This document shows, piece after piece, positions 35,077 through 44,008 of a DNA stretch of 64,000 bases. Location: contig NZ_JABJXT010000007.1 in the NCBI RefSeq assembly GCF_013155295.1, positions 62,001 through 126,000 on the forward strand. Reading direction: 5' to 3'. Positions within the stretch are counted from its first letter, which is position 1. The number at the start of each line of letters is the position of its first letter. The translations under genes were made by a program, and so were the position numbers. Under the pieces are notes generated by a model that was not told the DNA's origin, did not search any database, and worked only from the letters and a program-made list of their open reading frames with translations. Source of the DNA: Pseudogemmobacter hezensis. GTDB lineage: Bacteria; Pseudomonadota; Alphaproteobacteria; Rhodobacterales; Rhodobacteraceae.

Positions 35077-35730
35077 ATGAAGTTCTTTGTAGATACCGCC
35101 GATGTGGATGCGATCCGCGAGCTGAATGATCTCGGCATGGTGGATGGTGTGACCACCAACCCCTCGATCATCCTGAAATCGGGCCGTGACATCCTGGAAG
35201 TCACCAAAGAGATCTGTTCGATCGTTTCCGGCCCGGTCTCGGCCGAGGTCGTGGCTGAAAAAGCCGATGACATGATCGCCGAGGGCCGCAAACTGGCGAA
35301 AATCGCCGAAAATATCGCGGTGAAAGTGCCGCTGACCTGGGACGGTCTGAAGGCCTGCAAAGTGCTGTCAGATGAGGGCCGCATGGTCAATGTGACGCTG
35401 TGCTTCTCGGCCAATCAGGCGCTGCTGGCGGCAAAAGCGGGCGCGACCTTCATCTCGCCCTTCATCGGCCGTCTCGATGATATCAACCTCGATGGTCTGG
35501 ATCTGATCCAGGACATCCGCACGATTTACGACAACTATGGCTTTGACACCCAGATCCTGGCGGCCTCGGTGCGCACGGTCAATCACGCGAAAGACTGCGC
35601 GCTGATCGGCGCCGATGTGATGACCGCACCGCCTTCGGTGATCAAGTCGATGGCGAATCACATCCTGACCGACAAGGGTCTGGAGCAATTCGCAAAAGAC
35701 TGGGCCAAGACCGGCCAGAAAATCCTCTGA
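35077..35730 (+). CDS. tal: Transaldolase (short TalC/Fsa type)
   Basis: A 217-aa TIM-barrel enzyme of the small transaldolase/fructose-6-phosphate aldolase subfamily. The Schiff-base lysine is Lys83 in [12 protein letters not shown], with [14 protein letters not shown] and [18 protein letters not shown] as family landmarks. Start is [10 protein letters not shown]; the frame extends nine codons upstream but only the ATG 35077 is sensible. Short forms of this kind in alphaproteobacteria are generally real transaldolases. A terminator follows. Confidence 0.95.
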   Translation: MKFFVDTADVDAIRELNDLGMVDGVTTNPSIILKSGRDILEVTKEICSIVSGPVSAEVVAEKADDMIAEGRKLAKIAENIAVKVPLTWDGLKACKVLSDEGRMVNVTLCFSANQALLAAKAGATFISPFIGRLDDINLDGLDLIQDIRTIYDNYGFDTQILAASVRTVNHAKDCALIGADVMTAPPSVIKSMANHILTDKGLEQFAKDWAKTGQKIL

Positions 35731-35752
35731 TCGTCAGATCAGGACCAGGCGT

Positions 35753-35777
35753 AAACGGGGGCTTCGGCCCCCGTTTT
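35753..35777 (+). terminator. Terminator after transaldolase
   Basis: AAACGGGGGC, loop TTCG, GCCCCCGTTTT. Perfect 10-bp stem with a UUCG loop. Confidence 0.93.
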
Positions 35778-35888
35778 CATTTTGAAAGGCGGGGAGTTGA
35801 GGCGGGGAGTTGAAAGGTGGGGACGCCTGAGGCTGGCCTCTTTTGCCCCAAGGCATTAGCCTGCATCAGCCCCTCTGAGGAGACAAGA

Positions 35889-36479
35889 ATGCCCGCGAAA
35901 AACCCCGAAGCCCCCGAAGCGCTGGAATTCCTGGCCACCCGCCTGTCGCAGCCTGCGAAAATGTTCACCGCGCCCGTGCCCTCGCACGAAGAGCTGGCGG
36001 CGATTTTGCAGATCGCCCTGCGGGTTCCCGATCATGGCAAGCTGGAGCCATGGCGGCTGATCGTGCTGGAAAAACCCGATTTCATTCGCCTGGCCGATCT
36101 GGCCGAGGCGCGGGCGAAAGAGCTGGGGGCGGATGCGGAAAAGACCGAAAAGGCCCGCGGCCAGTTTGATCGCGGCCTCATGGCGGTGGCGGTGATCTCT
36201 TCGCCGAAAATCTCGGACAAGATCCCGCAGGCCGAGCAGGTCCTCTCGGCAGGGGCGCTTTGCATGAACCTGGTCACAGTCGCAACGGCGGCGGGCTGGG
36301 GGGCAAACTGGCTGAGCGGCTGGCCCTCGCATGATGCGGTCTTCCGCGCGCGTGCCTTTGGCTGCAGCGCAGAGGAAAGCGTGGCGGGTATCGTCCATAT
36401 CGCCACCCCGGCGCGGGCCTTCACCGACCGGCCGCGCCCCGATCCGGCCCGGGTGGTGCAATGGGGATTGGGCGGCTGA
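35889..36479 (+). CDS. Nitroreductase family protein (YdjA-like)
   Basis: A 196-aa FMN oxidoreductase of the minimal nitroreductase type. ALRVPDHGKLEPWRLIVLEK is the classic FMN-phosphate and substrate-facing start, and AALCMNLVTVATAAGWGANW (with G for A in the first position) plus VAGIVHIATPA complete the fold. SD GAGGAG is ideal. Physiological substrate unknown. It overlaps the next gene by 19 nt. Confidence 0.88.
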   Translation: MPAKNPEAPEALEFLATRLSQPAKMFTAPVPSHEELAAILQIALRVPDHGKLEPWRLIVLEKPDFIRLADLAEARAKELGADAEKTEKARGQFDRGLMAVAVISSPKISDKIPQAEQVLSAGALCMNLVTVATAAGWGANWLSGWPSHDAVFRARAFGCSAEESVAGIVHIATPARAFTDRPRPDPARVVQWGLGG

Positions 36480-37210
36480 ACGGGCTGCTGCGCCGCGCCT
36501 GGCGCGATACATGGCGCATTCTGCGCAAGCCGCAGATCCGGCGGACCGGGGCCCTGTCGCTTTTGTTGACCGGGGCGCTGCTGGTGGCGGCCTGGGCGAT
36601 ATTGCTTTTGGTCCTGATATCGCGCGGTGACATCGGCGCGGCTGATGGCGGGCTGGACAGCGCCTTGCCAGAGGAACTGGCCCTGACAGGCGCAACTTTT
36701 TGGCTTTTGCTGCTGGCGGCCTCCAGTTTTCTGATGGTGCCCGTGGCCGCAGTCTTTGCGGGCCTGTCGATGGATGAGGTCGCCGCCCCGGTCGAGCGGC
36801 TGCGCTGGCCGGGAATGCGTCCGCCAAAAGCGGCGCGATACAGTCGCCTGAAGCGGCTGGTGAACTTCATCGGGCTGTTGCTGGTCGCCAATCTGCTGGC
36901 GGCGGTGGTTATGCTGCTATTGCTGCCGCTGATTGGCTTTTTTGCGCTGATCGTCTGGTTCGGGGTGAATGGCCGCCTGCTCGGGCGTGAGTATTTTACC
37001 CTGATCGCGTTGCGCCACCTCTCGCCCGCAGCGGCGGGCCGGATGCTGTCACAGGCGTCCGGCGCAGTCTGGCTGGCAGGCATGGCACTGGCGCTATCGC
37101 TGAGCGTGCCGATTCTGAACCTGGCTGCTCCCTGGCTGGGGGCGCTGTGGTTCACCCATATCTTCCACCGCATCCGCACCGCCGCGCCTGCAACGCACAG
37201 CAGCGGTTAG
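36461..37210 (+). CDS. EI24/CysZ-like membrane protein
   Basis: A 249-aa membrane protein with about four to six hydrophobic segments (LLLTGALLVAAWAILLLVL, FWLLLLAASSFLMVPVAAVF, LLLVANLLAAVVMLLLLPLI, AVWLAGMALALSLSVPILN). The loop NGRLLGREYFTLIALRHL is the conserved EI24 (DUF540) feature shared with sulfate permease CysZ. Whether it transports sulfate is not clear. Start overlaps the nitroreductase end, so translation is probably coupled. Confidence 0.72.
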   Translation: MGIGRLNGLLRRAWRDTWRILRKPQIRRTGALSLLLTGALLVAAWAILLLVLISRGDIGAADGGLDSALPEELALTGATFWLLLLAASSFLMVPVAAVFAGLSMDEVAAPVERLRWPGMRPPKAARYSRLKRLVNFIGLLLVANLLAAVVMLLLLPLIGFFALIVWFGVNGRLLGREYFTLIALRHLSPAAAGRMLSQASGAVWLAGMALALSLSVPILNLAAPWLGALWFTHIFHRIRTAAPATHSSG

Positions 37211-37263
37211 GGGCCACGGGCAGAACGGCCAGGTCTGTTGGGCGGCGGGCGTCTATTGGGCGC

Positions 37264-37575
37264 CTATTGGGCGGCGGGCTCGGCCTGCTGCGCCTGTTCA
37301 TAGGCGTCTTTGTCAAGAACGCCACGGAAATCAATGTCATAGATGGTGAACCATCCCGACAGGATCACCCCTGAAATCGCCGCCCAGATCACCGCTGCAA
37401 AGCCGGTGGCGATCAGGGCGCTGCGGCCGACCGTCTCTTCGGCGGGCGCGCCAGGGGGCGTGCCTGGCACCACCTCTCCGGCCTCGGCCTGGGTGCGGGT
37501 GCGCAGCTGCAACACGATGTAAAAGGTCAGAAACCAGGTGATGGCGAAAAGGACGATGGCGGATGTGAGGTTCAT
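37264..37575 (-). CDS. DUF1467 family membrane protein
   Basis: A 103-aa protein with two membrane segments (SAIVLFAITWFLTFYIVL and ALIATGFAAVIWAAISGVIL) and the loop that characterises DUF1467. It overlaps mce by ATGA; this mce-DUF1467 pairing is conserved in Rhodobacterales and relatives, which suggests coupled expression, though no functional link to the propionate pathway is known to me. Confidence 0.88.
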   Translation of the reverse strand: MNLTSAIVLFAITWFLTFYIVLQLRTRTQAEAGEVVPGTPPGAPAEETVGRSALIATGFAAVIWAAISGVILSGWFTIYDIDFRGVLDKDAYEQAQQAEPAAQ

Positions 37576-37976
37576 ACCTGCTCCAGTTCCACGAGGCAGC
37601 CGTTGAAATCCTTGGGGTGCAGAAAGAGCACGGGCTTGCCGTGGGCACCGATCTTCGGCTCGCCCGTCCCCAGCACGCGTGCGCCCTGCGCCTGCAGACG
37701 GTCGCGCGCGGCCAGAATATCATCGACCTCATAGCAGATGTGATGGATACCACCTGCCGGGTTTTTCTCAAGAAAGCCCCGGATCGGTGAGGCCTCTCCC
37801 AGCGGGTAGAGCAGCTCGATCTTGGTATTGGGCAGCTCGATAAAGACCACCGTCACGCCATGGTCTGGCTCATCCTGAGGGGCACCGACCTTCGCGCCCA
37901 GCGTGTCACGATACTGACGCGAGGCGGCCTCAAGGTCGGGCACGGCGATGGCGACATGGTTCAGACGTCCGATCAT
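37572..37976 (-). CDS. mce: Methylmalonyl-CoA epimerase
   Basis: A 134-aa VOC-fold enzyme interconverting R and S methylmalonyl-CoA. MIGRLNHVAIAVPDLE carries metal-ligand His7, GGIHHICYEVDD the second ligand region, and NGCLVELEQV the terminal Glu. In this lineage it serves propionyl-CoA assimilation and the ethylmalonyl-CoA pathway. Start at 37976 is the first Met of the VOC domain; the frame upstream is open but unrelated. Confidence 0.95.
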   Translation of the reverse strand: MIGRLNHVAIAVPDLEAASRQYRDTLGAKVGAPQDEPDHGVTVVFIELPNTKIELLYPLGEASPIRGFLEKNPAGGIHHICYEVDDILAARDRLQAQGARVLGTGEPKIGAHGKPVLFLHPKDFNGCLVELEQV

Positions 37977-38204
37977 CGGTAATCTCCTGGGCAAGGGATG
38001 GCCGACCGTCCTGCAGATGGTGCCATCGGGCGGCCTGACGGGGCTGACAGCCTGCTTATGCGCCGCGACAGCCTGCGGGGCAAGGCCCAGGTGCTGCGCC
38101 GCAAGCCAGCGCCTGCTGGGGCCGGGCTGCGGTGGCGCTGTTAACGCGCGATTCACCCGGTCATGCCAGGCTGGGGTCAGCTGCTCAGTAAAAGGAATGC
38201 TGCG

Positions 38205-39026
38205 ATGTCCCCGCGCCCCCCCGCGACGCCTGTAATGCTTCCTGCAATGGTGCCTGGAATGGCCCCGACGATCCAGGCGCTGCCCCTGCGCGGGCTGACG
38301 CTGCTGATCGTCGAAGACAGTCGCTTCGCCAGTGAGGCGCTGCGCCTGATGTGCCAGCGATCGGGGGCACGTATCCGGCGGGCTGACAGTCTTGGCGTCG
38401 CGGCCTCGCATCTGGGGCTTTACCGGCCGGATGTGGTGATCATCGATCTCGGCCTGCCCGACGGGCGGGGTGAGGATCTGATCCGCGGCCTGTGCCGGGA
38501 TGGCGGCCCGGTCGTGCTGGGGATGAGCGGGGATGAAAACGGCGCTCAGCGGTCCTTTGCGGCGGGGGCGGTTGGCTTTCTCGGCAAGCCTTTGCCCGAT
38601 CTGGCAGGCTTTCAGGCGGTCATCCTGTCGCATCTGGGGGATCGAGAGATGCGCAGCGCCCCCTTTGAGGCAGAGATCACCCCCGATCCGCTGGCCCTGC
38701 GCGATGATCTGCGGCTGGCAGAGGCGGCGCTGGCAAATGGCAAAGGTGAGGATGCGCGAACCTGGCTGCAGGGCTTTCTGGCGGGGCTTGCGCTGCAAAG
38801 CGGTGATCCGGCGCTGAAATCAGCAGCCGATGCGATCAGCAGCAGCCGTGATCGCGGCCAAATCCGCGATCTGATCAGCGAAAAGATCCGCCAGATGCCG
38901 ATAATCGCCACATCTGACGGCCTTCACCCGGCCCGGAAGCCGCATCTGACACCGCGCTTGCAGCGCGCTGTCGGCGCAGGCGGGGCGCAGCACCCGGCTG
39001 CGACCTCGGGCTCTGCCCAGGCCTGA
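38205..39026 (+). CDS. Response regulator receiver protein with unknown C-terminal region
   Basis: A 273-aa protein. Residues ~30-140 form a receiver domain: LTLLIVEDSR has the acidic pair (Glu37, Asp38), VVIIDLGLPDGRG the phosphorylatable Asp81, and VGFLGKPLPD the conserved Lys. The remaining ~130 residues are helical (LAEAALANGKGEDARTWLQG, AISSSRDRGQIRDLISEKIR) and end in a low-complexity tail. I see no HTH, GGDEF or EAL output domain, so it may signal by protein contact. No histidine kinase gene is nearby. SD AAAGGA supports ATG 38205. Confidence 0.8.
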   Translation: MSPRPPATPVMLPAMVPGMAPTIQALPLRGLTLLIVEDSRFASEALRLMCQRSGARIRRADSLGVAASHLGLYRPDVVIIDLGLPDGRGEDLIRGLCRDGGPVVLGMSGDENGAQRSFAAGAVGFLGKPLPDLAGFQAVILSHLGDREMRSAPFEAEITPDPLALRDDLRLAEAALANGKGEDARTWLQGFLAGLALQSGDPALKSAADAISSSRDRGQIRDLISEKIRQMPIIATSDGLHPARKPHLTPRLQRAVGAGGAQHPAATSGSAQA

Positions 39027-39066
39027 CCTGGGTCTTTTGGCGCGCGGGCTCTGGTCGGGGAAGGGC

Positions 39067-39786
39067 TCAGAGGGCGGGATCAGCACAGGCCAAAAGATCA
39101 CGCGTGGCCGCTGACAGCCGTGCTTTCTGGCGGCCCTGCGCGTCGAAGTTGTCAGGCTTCAGCCAGGTCTGGATTTTCGCAGACAGCGCAGGCCAGTCTT
39201 TGTCGATGACCGAGAACCAGGCCGTGTCGCGGCTGTGGCCTTTGACGATCATATGCTGGCGAAAGACGCCCTCATAGCTGAAGCCCAGCCGCTGCGCGGC
39301 CCTGCGTGAAGGCAGGTTCAGCGCGTTGCATTTCCATTCATAGCGCCGATACCCCTGCCGGAACGCCCAATCCATCATCAGCGACATCGCCTCGGTGACA
39401 GCGATTCCGCGCTGCATGGCGGGCGAGATGCAGATATGGCCGACCTCGATTGTGCCCGCCTCAGGCGTGATGCGCAGATAGGCGGCGATCCCGCCGTAAA
39501 GCCCGGTTTTCAGATCGCGCAGCACGAGGAAATACGGATCCCGCCCGCCCTGGGCAGCCTGCGCCCAGGCATGATAGTCGGCGGCAGAGGCGAAGGGGCC
39601 ATTGCCCATATAATCCCAAAGCCGCGCATCCCCGTCAAAGGCGGTGAAAAGCGCGGCGGCGTGGCGGTCTGCATCCAGCGGCTCTAACGCGACGGCGCGA
39701 CCAGACAGATGCAGCGCCTCAGGCCTGGGCGGGGGCTGCCAGTTCGGCAAGGGCTCGCCGAAGGCGGGTTCAGGCAGATCGGACAT
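39067..39786 (-). CDS. GNAT family N-acetyltransferase
   Basis: A 239-aa GNAT enzyme of the RimJ/RimL branch: HLSGRAVALEPLDADRHAAAL, EVGHICISPAMQRGIAVTEAMSL (split here as the CoA-binding strand and helix), and KCNALNLPSRRAAQRLGFSYEGVFRQ. Start 39786 follows an AGAGGTG SD. Longer than the other two in the window because of an N-terminal lead. Substrate unknown; protein or antibiotic amines are typical. Confidence 0.85.
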   Translation of the reverse strand: MSDLPEPAFGEPLPNWQPPPRPEALHLSGRAVALEPLDADRHAAALFTAFDGDARLWDYMGNGPFASAADYHAWAQAAQGGRDPYFLVLRDLKTGLYGGIAAYLRITPEAGTIEVGHICISPAMQRGIAVTEAMSLMMDWAFRQGYRRYEWKCNALNLPSRRAAQRLGFSYEGVFRQHMIVKGHSRDTAWFSVIDKDWPALSAKIQTWLKPDNFDAQGRQKARLSAATRDLLACADPAL

Positions 39787-39895
39787 GGCGCACCTCTGGG
39801 GGATGTCCACTCAGGCTAGGGGGCTGGTCGGGGCCAGGCAAGCGGCAGCGCCCCTGGACTTATTTTCACGGCGCATCTGGAAAGGTCTGGGCATG

Positions 39896-39930
39896 AAAAG
39901 GCCCGCCGCGATCATTGTCGCAGGCGGGCC
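39896..39930 (-). terminator. Terminator after aspS
   Basis: GGCCCGCC and GGCGGGCC arms (39900-39930) enclose a smaller GCGA/TCGC stem; on the minus strand TTTT follows. It lies 34 nt past the aspS stop. Confidence 0.8.
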
Positions 39931-39963
39931 GGTCAGTCTCAGATCTGTCAGACCGCGCAGGTC

Positions 39964-41745
39964 TCAGGCGTCTTTCGGGATCACCCGCAGCCGCAGCTCG
40001 CGCAGCTGCTCATTGGTGGGTTCCGAGGGCGCGTTCATCAGCAGATCTTCGGCGCGTTGGTTCATCGGGAACATGATGACCTCACGGATATTGGTGGTAT
40101 CCGCCAGCAGCATGACCAGCCGGTCGATCCCTGCCGCGCAGCCGCCGTGGGGCGGGGCGCCGTATTTGAACGCCTTAACCATGCCGCCGAAGCGCTTGTC
40201 GACCTCGGAATTCGGGTATCCGGCCAGCTCAAAGGCCTTATACATGATTTCCGGCTTATGGTTGCGGATGCCGCCCGAGATGATCTCATAGCCGTTGCAG
40301 GCCAGGTCATACTGATAGGCATAGACGTTCAGCGGATCGCCCGACAGCGCCTCAAGCCCGCCCTGCGGCATCGAGAAGGGGTTGTGCGAGAAGTCGATCT
40401 TGCCGTCATCGGTCTTCTCATACATCGGGAAATCGACGATCCAGGCAAAGCGGAAGCTGTTCACATCGGTCAGACCCAGCTCGCGGCCGATCTCATTGCG
40501 GGCGCGGCCGGCAACCGATTCGAACACATCGGGCTTGCCGCCCAGGAAGAACACCGCGTCGCCCTCGGCAAGGCCCAGTTCAACCCGGATTGCCTCGGTG
40601 CGCTCTGCTCCGATGGCTTTGGCGATCGGGCCAGCCGCCTCGGTCGAGCCATCTTCGGCCTTGCGCCAGAAGATATAGCCCATGCCCGGCAGGCCCTCTT
40701 TTTGCGCGAAGGCATTCATGCGGTCAGCAAATTTGCGCGAGCCGCCGGTCGGCGCGGGAATGGCGCGAACCTCGGTGCCCTCATTTTCCAGAAGGTTTGC
40801 AAAGATCGCAAAGCCCGAGCCCCGGAAGTGCTGCGAGACATCGACCATTTTGATCGGGTTGCGCAGGTCCGGCTTGTCCGAGCCATACCATTTCAGCGCG
40901 TCACGATAAGAGATCAGCGGCCAGTCGGCATGGACCTTGCGGCCTTCGCCGAATTTCTCGAAGAGGCCCTGCAGCACCGGCTGCACGGCGGCGAAAACGT
41001 CTTCCTGGGTGACGAAAGACATCTCGATATCGAGCTGGTAGAAATCGGTGGGCGAGCGGTCAGCCCGCGGGTCTTCGTCGCGGAAGCAGGGCGCGATCTG
41101 GAAATAGCGGTCAAAGCCCGCCACCTGGATCAGCTGTTTGAACTGCTGCGGCGCCTGGGGCAGGGCGTAGAATTTGCCCGGATGCAGACGCGAGGGCACC
41201 AGGAAGTCGCGTGCGCCCTCGGGCGAAGACGCCGTGATGATCGGGGTCTGGAATTCGTTAAAGCCCTGATCCCACATGGCATTGCGCAGCCAGCGCACGA
41301 CGTTCGAGCGCAGGATCATGTTCTTGTGCATCGTGTCCCGACGCAGGTCGAGGAAACGATAGGTCAGGCGGGTTTCCTCGGGATATTCGGTCTCACCGAA
41401 GACCGGCAGCGGCAGGTCGCCATCAACCGGGCCCAGCACCTCGACGTCGGTCGCATAGACCTCAATCTCGCCGGTCGGGATTTTGGTGTTGATCAGGCTG
41501 GCGTCACGCGCCTTCACGCGGCCATCAATGCGGATCACCCATTCCGAGCGCACCTTGCTCAGTTCGGCAAAGGCCGGGCTGTCGCTGTCGGCCAGCACCT
41601 GGGTGATGCCGTAATGGTCGCGCAGGTCGATGAACAGCACGCCCCCATGGTCGCGCACACGGTGCACCCAGCCCGAAAGGCGCACGGTCTCGCCGACATT
41701 GGCGTTATTGAGGCCTGCACAGGTATGGCTGCGATAGGCGTGCAT
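39964..41745 (-). CDS. aspS: Aspartate-tRNA ligase
   Basis: A 593-aa class II synthetase of bacterial type. [20 protein letters not shown] is followed by the OB-fold anticodon domain ([19 protein letters not shown]), class II motif 2 ([20 protein letters not shown]) and motif 3 near the C-terminus ([20 protein letters not shown]), with the GAD insert between. Start 41745 follows a GGGGAA SD; the frame has ten more codons upstream starting at ATG 41775. It may be nondiscriminating and make Asp-tRNA(Asn), which depends on whether asnS exists elsewhere. Confidence 0.96.
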   Translation of the reverse strand: MHAYRSHTCAGLNNANVGETVRLSGWVHRVRDHGGVLFIDLRDHYGITQVLADSDSPAFAELSKVRSEWVIRIDGRVKARDASLINTKIPTGEIEVYATDVEVLGPVDGDLPLPVFGETEYPEETRLTYRFLDLRRDTMHKNMILRSNVVRWLRNAMWDQGFNEFQTPIITASSPEGARDFLVPSRLHPGKFYALPQAPQQFKQLIQVAGFDRYFQIAPCFRDEDPRADRSPTDFYQLDIEMSFVTQEDVFAAVQPVLQGLFEKFGEGRKVHADWPLISYRDALKWYGSDKPDLRNPIKMVDVSQHFRGSGFAIFANLLENEGTEVRAIPAPTGGSRKFADRMNAFAQKEGLPGMGYIFWRKAEDGSTEAAGPIAKAIGAERTEAIRVELGLAEGDAVFFLGGKPDVFESVAGRARNEIGRELGLTDVNSFRFAWIVDFPMYEKTDDGKIDFSHNPFSMPQGGLEALSGDPLNVYAYQYDLACNGYEIISGGIRNHKPEIMYKAFELAGYPNSEVDKRFGGMVKAFKYGAPPHGGCAAGIDRLVMLLADTTNIREVIMFPMNQRAEDLLMNAPSEPTNEQLRELRLRVIPKDA

Positions 41746-41834
41746 CGGCGTTCCCCTTTCAGAGGTGTGTTTCATCGGCCCCGGTAAAACGCCGAGTGCC
41801 GCGCGAAGTCAAGCCCGCGCCCCTCTGAACAGCA

Positions 41835-41859
41835 AAAGGCCCGCCAAAAGCGGGCCTTT
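41835..41859 (-). terminator. Terminator after the BMP-type ABC operon
   Basis: AAAGGCCCGC (41835-41844), loop CAAAA, GCGGGCCTTT (41850-41859), with a T-run on the minus strand. Confidence 0.88.
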
Positions 41860-41881
41860 CACGGGTCTCTGTCGTGTCAGA

Positions 41882-42973
41882 TCACTTCGGAATATCGCCG
41901 GTGATGCCTTCGACATAGAAATCCATCGTGGCAAGGGCTGCGTCATCGGCAACCACGCCATCAGCCAGCCACTCCGAGCCGTCCTGTTTGTTCAGCGGCC
42001 CGGTGAAGGGGTGGTAGGTGCCAGCCGCGATATCATCGCGCAGCTTTTCAGCGGCGGCTTTCACCTCGGCCGGAACGGCCTCGGTGATTTCGCCGATCTC
42101 GACCTCACCGCCGGCGATGCCTTCCCAGGCGGCCGATTGCGCGTAAGAGCCATCCAGCAGCGCGCCGACGCGCTTGATGTAATAGGGCGACCAGTTGTCG
42201 ATGATCGCCGAGACGCGGGGCGCGGGCTTATAGGCCGACATGTCAGAGGCCTGACCGAAACCGATCACGCCCTCGACCTTGGCGGCCTCGGCCAGCGGTG
42301 CGGTGGAATCGGTGTGCTGCAGGATCACGTCGATGCCCTGGTCGATCAGCGCTTTGGCGGCATCGGCCTCTTTGGCGGGGTCGAACCAGGTATAGGCCCA
42401 GACCACGGTCATGGTCGCATCCGGGTTCACCTTTTTGGCGTGGATGTAAGAGGCGTTGATGCCCTGGATGACCTCGGGGATCGGGTAAGAGCCGATATAG
42501 CCGATTTTATTCGATTTGGTCATATGGCCCGCGATGGTGCCCATGACGGCGCGGCCCTCATAGAAGCGGGCGTCATAGGTCGAGACATTCGGCTGGTCGC
42601 GCTTGAAGCCCGTGGCATGCTCGAATTTGATATCCGGGAACTGCGCCGCGACCGCCTGGGTCGCGTCCATGAAGCCGAAAGAGGTGGTGAAGATGATATT
42701 GCAGCCATCCAGCGCGAATTGGGTGATGGCACGCTCGGCGTCGGCACCCTCGGGCACCGATTCCTGCCAGGCGATATCGACCTTGTCGCCGAACTCTTCC
42801 TTCAGCGCCAGCGCGCCCTGATGGTGCTGATAGGTCCAGCCGCCGTCACCGATGGGGCCGACATAGATGAAGCAGGCCTTCACATGATCCAGGCCCTGCG
42901 CCATAGCCGCGCCGCTGGTCAGCGACAGGCCAAGGCCAATGGCGGCACCCGCCAGCAGATTTCTGCGTTTCAT
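41882..42973 (-). CDS. BMP-family ABC transporter substrate-binding protein
   Basis: A 363-aa periplasmic binding protein of the BmpA/PnrA family, which usually binds purine nucleosides. It has a signal peptide (KRRNLLAGAAIGLGLSLTSGAAMA). The core shows VGPIGDGGWTYQHHQGALALK, FTTSFGFMDATQAVA and IGYIGSYPIPEVIQGINA. It is the last gene of an ATPase-permease-permease-binding protein operon on the minus strand. Nucleoside import is the best family guess; it is not proven by sequence. Confidence 0.93.
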   Translation of the reverse strand: MKRRNLLAGAAIGLGLSLTSGAAMAQGLDHVKACFIYVGPIGDGGWTYQHHQGALALKEEFGDKVDIAWQESVPEGADAERAITQFALDGCNIIFTTSFGFMDATQAVAAQFPDIKFEHATGFKRDQPNVSTYDARFYEGRAVMGTIAGHMTKSNKIGYIGSYPIPEVIQGINASYIHAKKVNPDATMTVVWAYTWFDPAKEADAAKALIDQGIDVILQHTDSTAPLAEAAKVEGVIGFGQASDMSAYKPAPRVSAIIDNWSPYYIKRVGALLDGSYAQSAAWEGIAGGEVEIGEITEAVPAEVKAAAEKLRDDIAAGTYHPFTGPLNKQDGSEWLADGVVADDAALATMDFYVEGITGDIPK

Positions 42974-43078
42974 AACAGTCTCCCCGTTGTGGCAGGGGCC
43001 TTGGTGCCCCCGCAAATTCTGCCCCGCTATGGGGCGTGAAAACCTTGCCCGGGCATGGCCCGTGGCCCTGATCCAGCC

Positions 43079-44008
43079 TCAGCGAGAGGCGTGGAAATTC
43101 TGCCCCAAAGAGGCCGGGGCGCCCATCCTGGCCCCTTTGCGCGCCGACATCACCACCAGCACGACGATGGTGATCAGATAGGGCGCCATGCTGAGATACT
43201 CGACCGGGATGCGGTATTCTGCGGCCTGCAGGTTCGGCCCCAGCACCAGCAGCCCGCCGAAAAGCCAGGCCCCGAACAGCACGCGCCCGGGCCGCCAGGA
43301 GGCAAAGACCACGATGGCCAATGCGATCCAGCCGATGCCATTGGTGATATTGTCGGTCCACTGCGGCACCCGCACCAGGCTGATATAAGCCCCGCCGATT
43401 CCGGCCATCGCGCCGCCAAAAAGGATGCAGAGCAGGCGGATCCGGTTGACCTTATAGCCAAGGGCGTGGGCGGCCTCATGGTTCTCGCCGACAGCGCGGA
43501 TGATCAGCCCGGCGCGGCTGCGGTTCAGAAGCCACCAGGTCACCGCGACCATGGCCAGCCCGAACCAGACCACCCAGTCATGGCGGAACAGCATCGGCCC
43601 AAGGAAGGGAATGTCGCGCAGCGGCCCCATCGGCACCGCGCCCGTTACCGGCGGTTTGATCCCGTTGAACCCCTGTCCGGCCAGCGATGAGATGCCGATG
43701 CCGACGAGTGTCAGCGCCAGCCCTGTGGCAACCTGATTGGCCTGCAGCACAAGGACCAGAAAGGCAAAAATCAGCGAGAAAGCCGCGCCACAGGCCGCGC
43801 CCGCCAGAAAGCCCAGGATGGGGCTTTGGAAGGTGACGGCGGCGATAAAGCCAGAGACGGCGCCGATGATCATCATCCCCTCAACGCCCAGGTTCAGGAC
43901 GCCCGAACGCTCGACCACGGTCTCGCCAAGGGCCGCCAGCAGGATCGGCACCGAACCCACCATCAGCGAGGCCATCAGAACCGCAATATCAATGCCGCCG
44001 ATGATCAT
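43079..44008 (-). CDS. ABC transporter permease, BMP-type system (second)
   Basis: A 309-aa permease of the BPD_transp_2 (branched-chain amino acid/ribose-like) type, with 8-10 spans. ERSGVLNLGVEGMMIIGAV is the typical EAA-like cytoplasmic-side motif, and LIIRAVGENHEAAHALGYKV is the second conserved loop. ATG overlaps the upstream permease stop (ATGA), and 105 nt separate it from the binding-protein gene. Pairs with the next permease in the membrane. Confidence 0.93.
   Translation of the reverse strand: MIIGGIDIAVLMASLMVGSVPILLAALGETVVERSGVLNLGVEGMMIIGAVSGFIAAVTFQSPILGFLAGAACGAAFSLIFAFLVLVLQANQVATGLALTLVGIGISSLAGQGFNGIKPPVTGAVPMGPLRDIPFLGPMLFRHDWVVWFGLAMVAVTWWLLNRSRAGLIIRAVGENHEAAHALGYKVNRIRLLCILFGGAMAGIGGAYISLVRVPQWTDNITNGIGWIALAIVVFASWRPGRVLFGAWLFGGLLVLGPNLQAAEYRIPVEYLSMAPYLITIVVLVVMSARKGARMGAPASLGQNFHASR

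Noticed and set aside
37977-38798. N-terminal extension of the methylmalonyl-CoA epimerase frame
   Set aside because: It is antisense to the receiver-protein gene and the VOC domain begins at the Met at 37976, matching the usual length of the enzyme.
40057-41787. A 576-codon plus-strand frame
   Set aside because: Antisense shadow of aspS; no SD and no recognisable protein.
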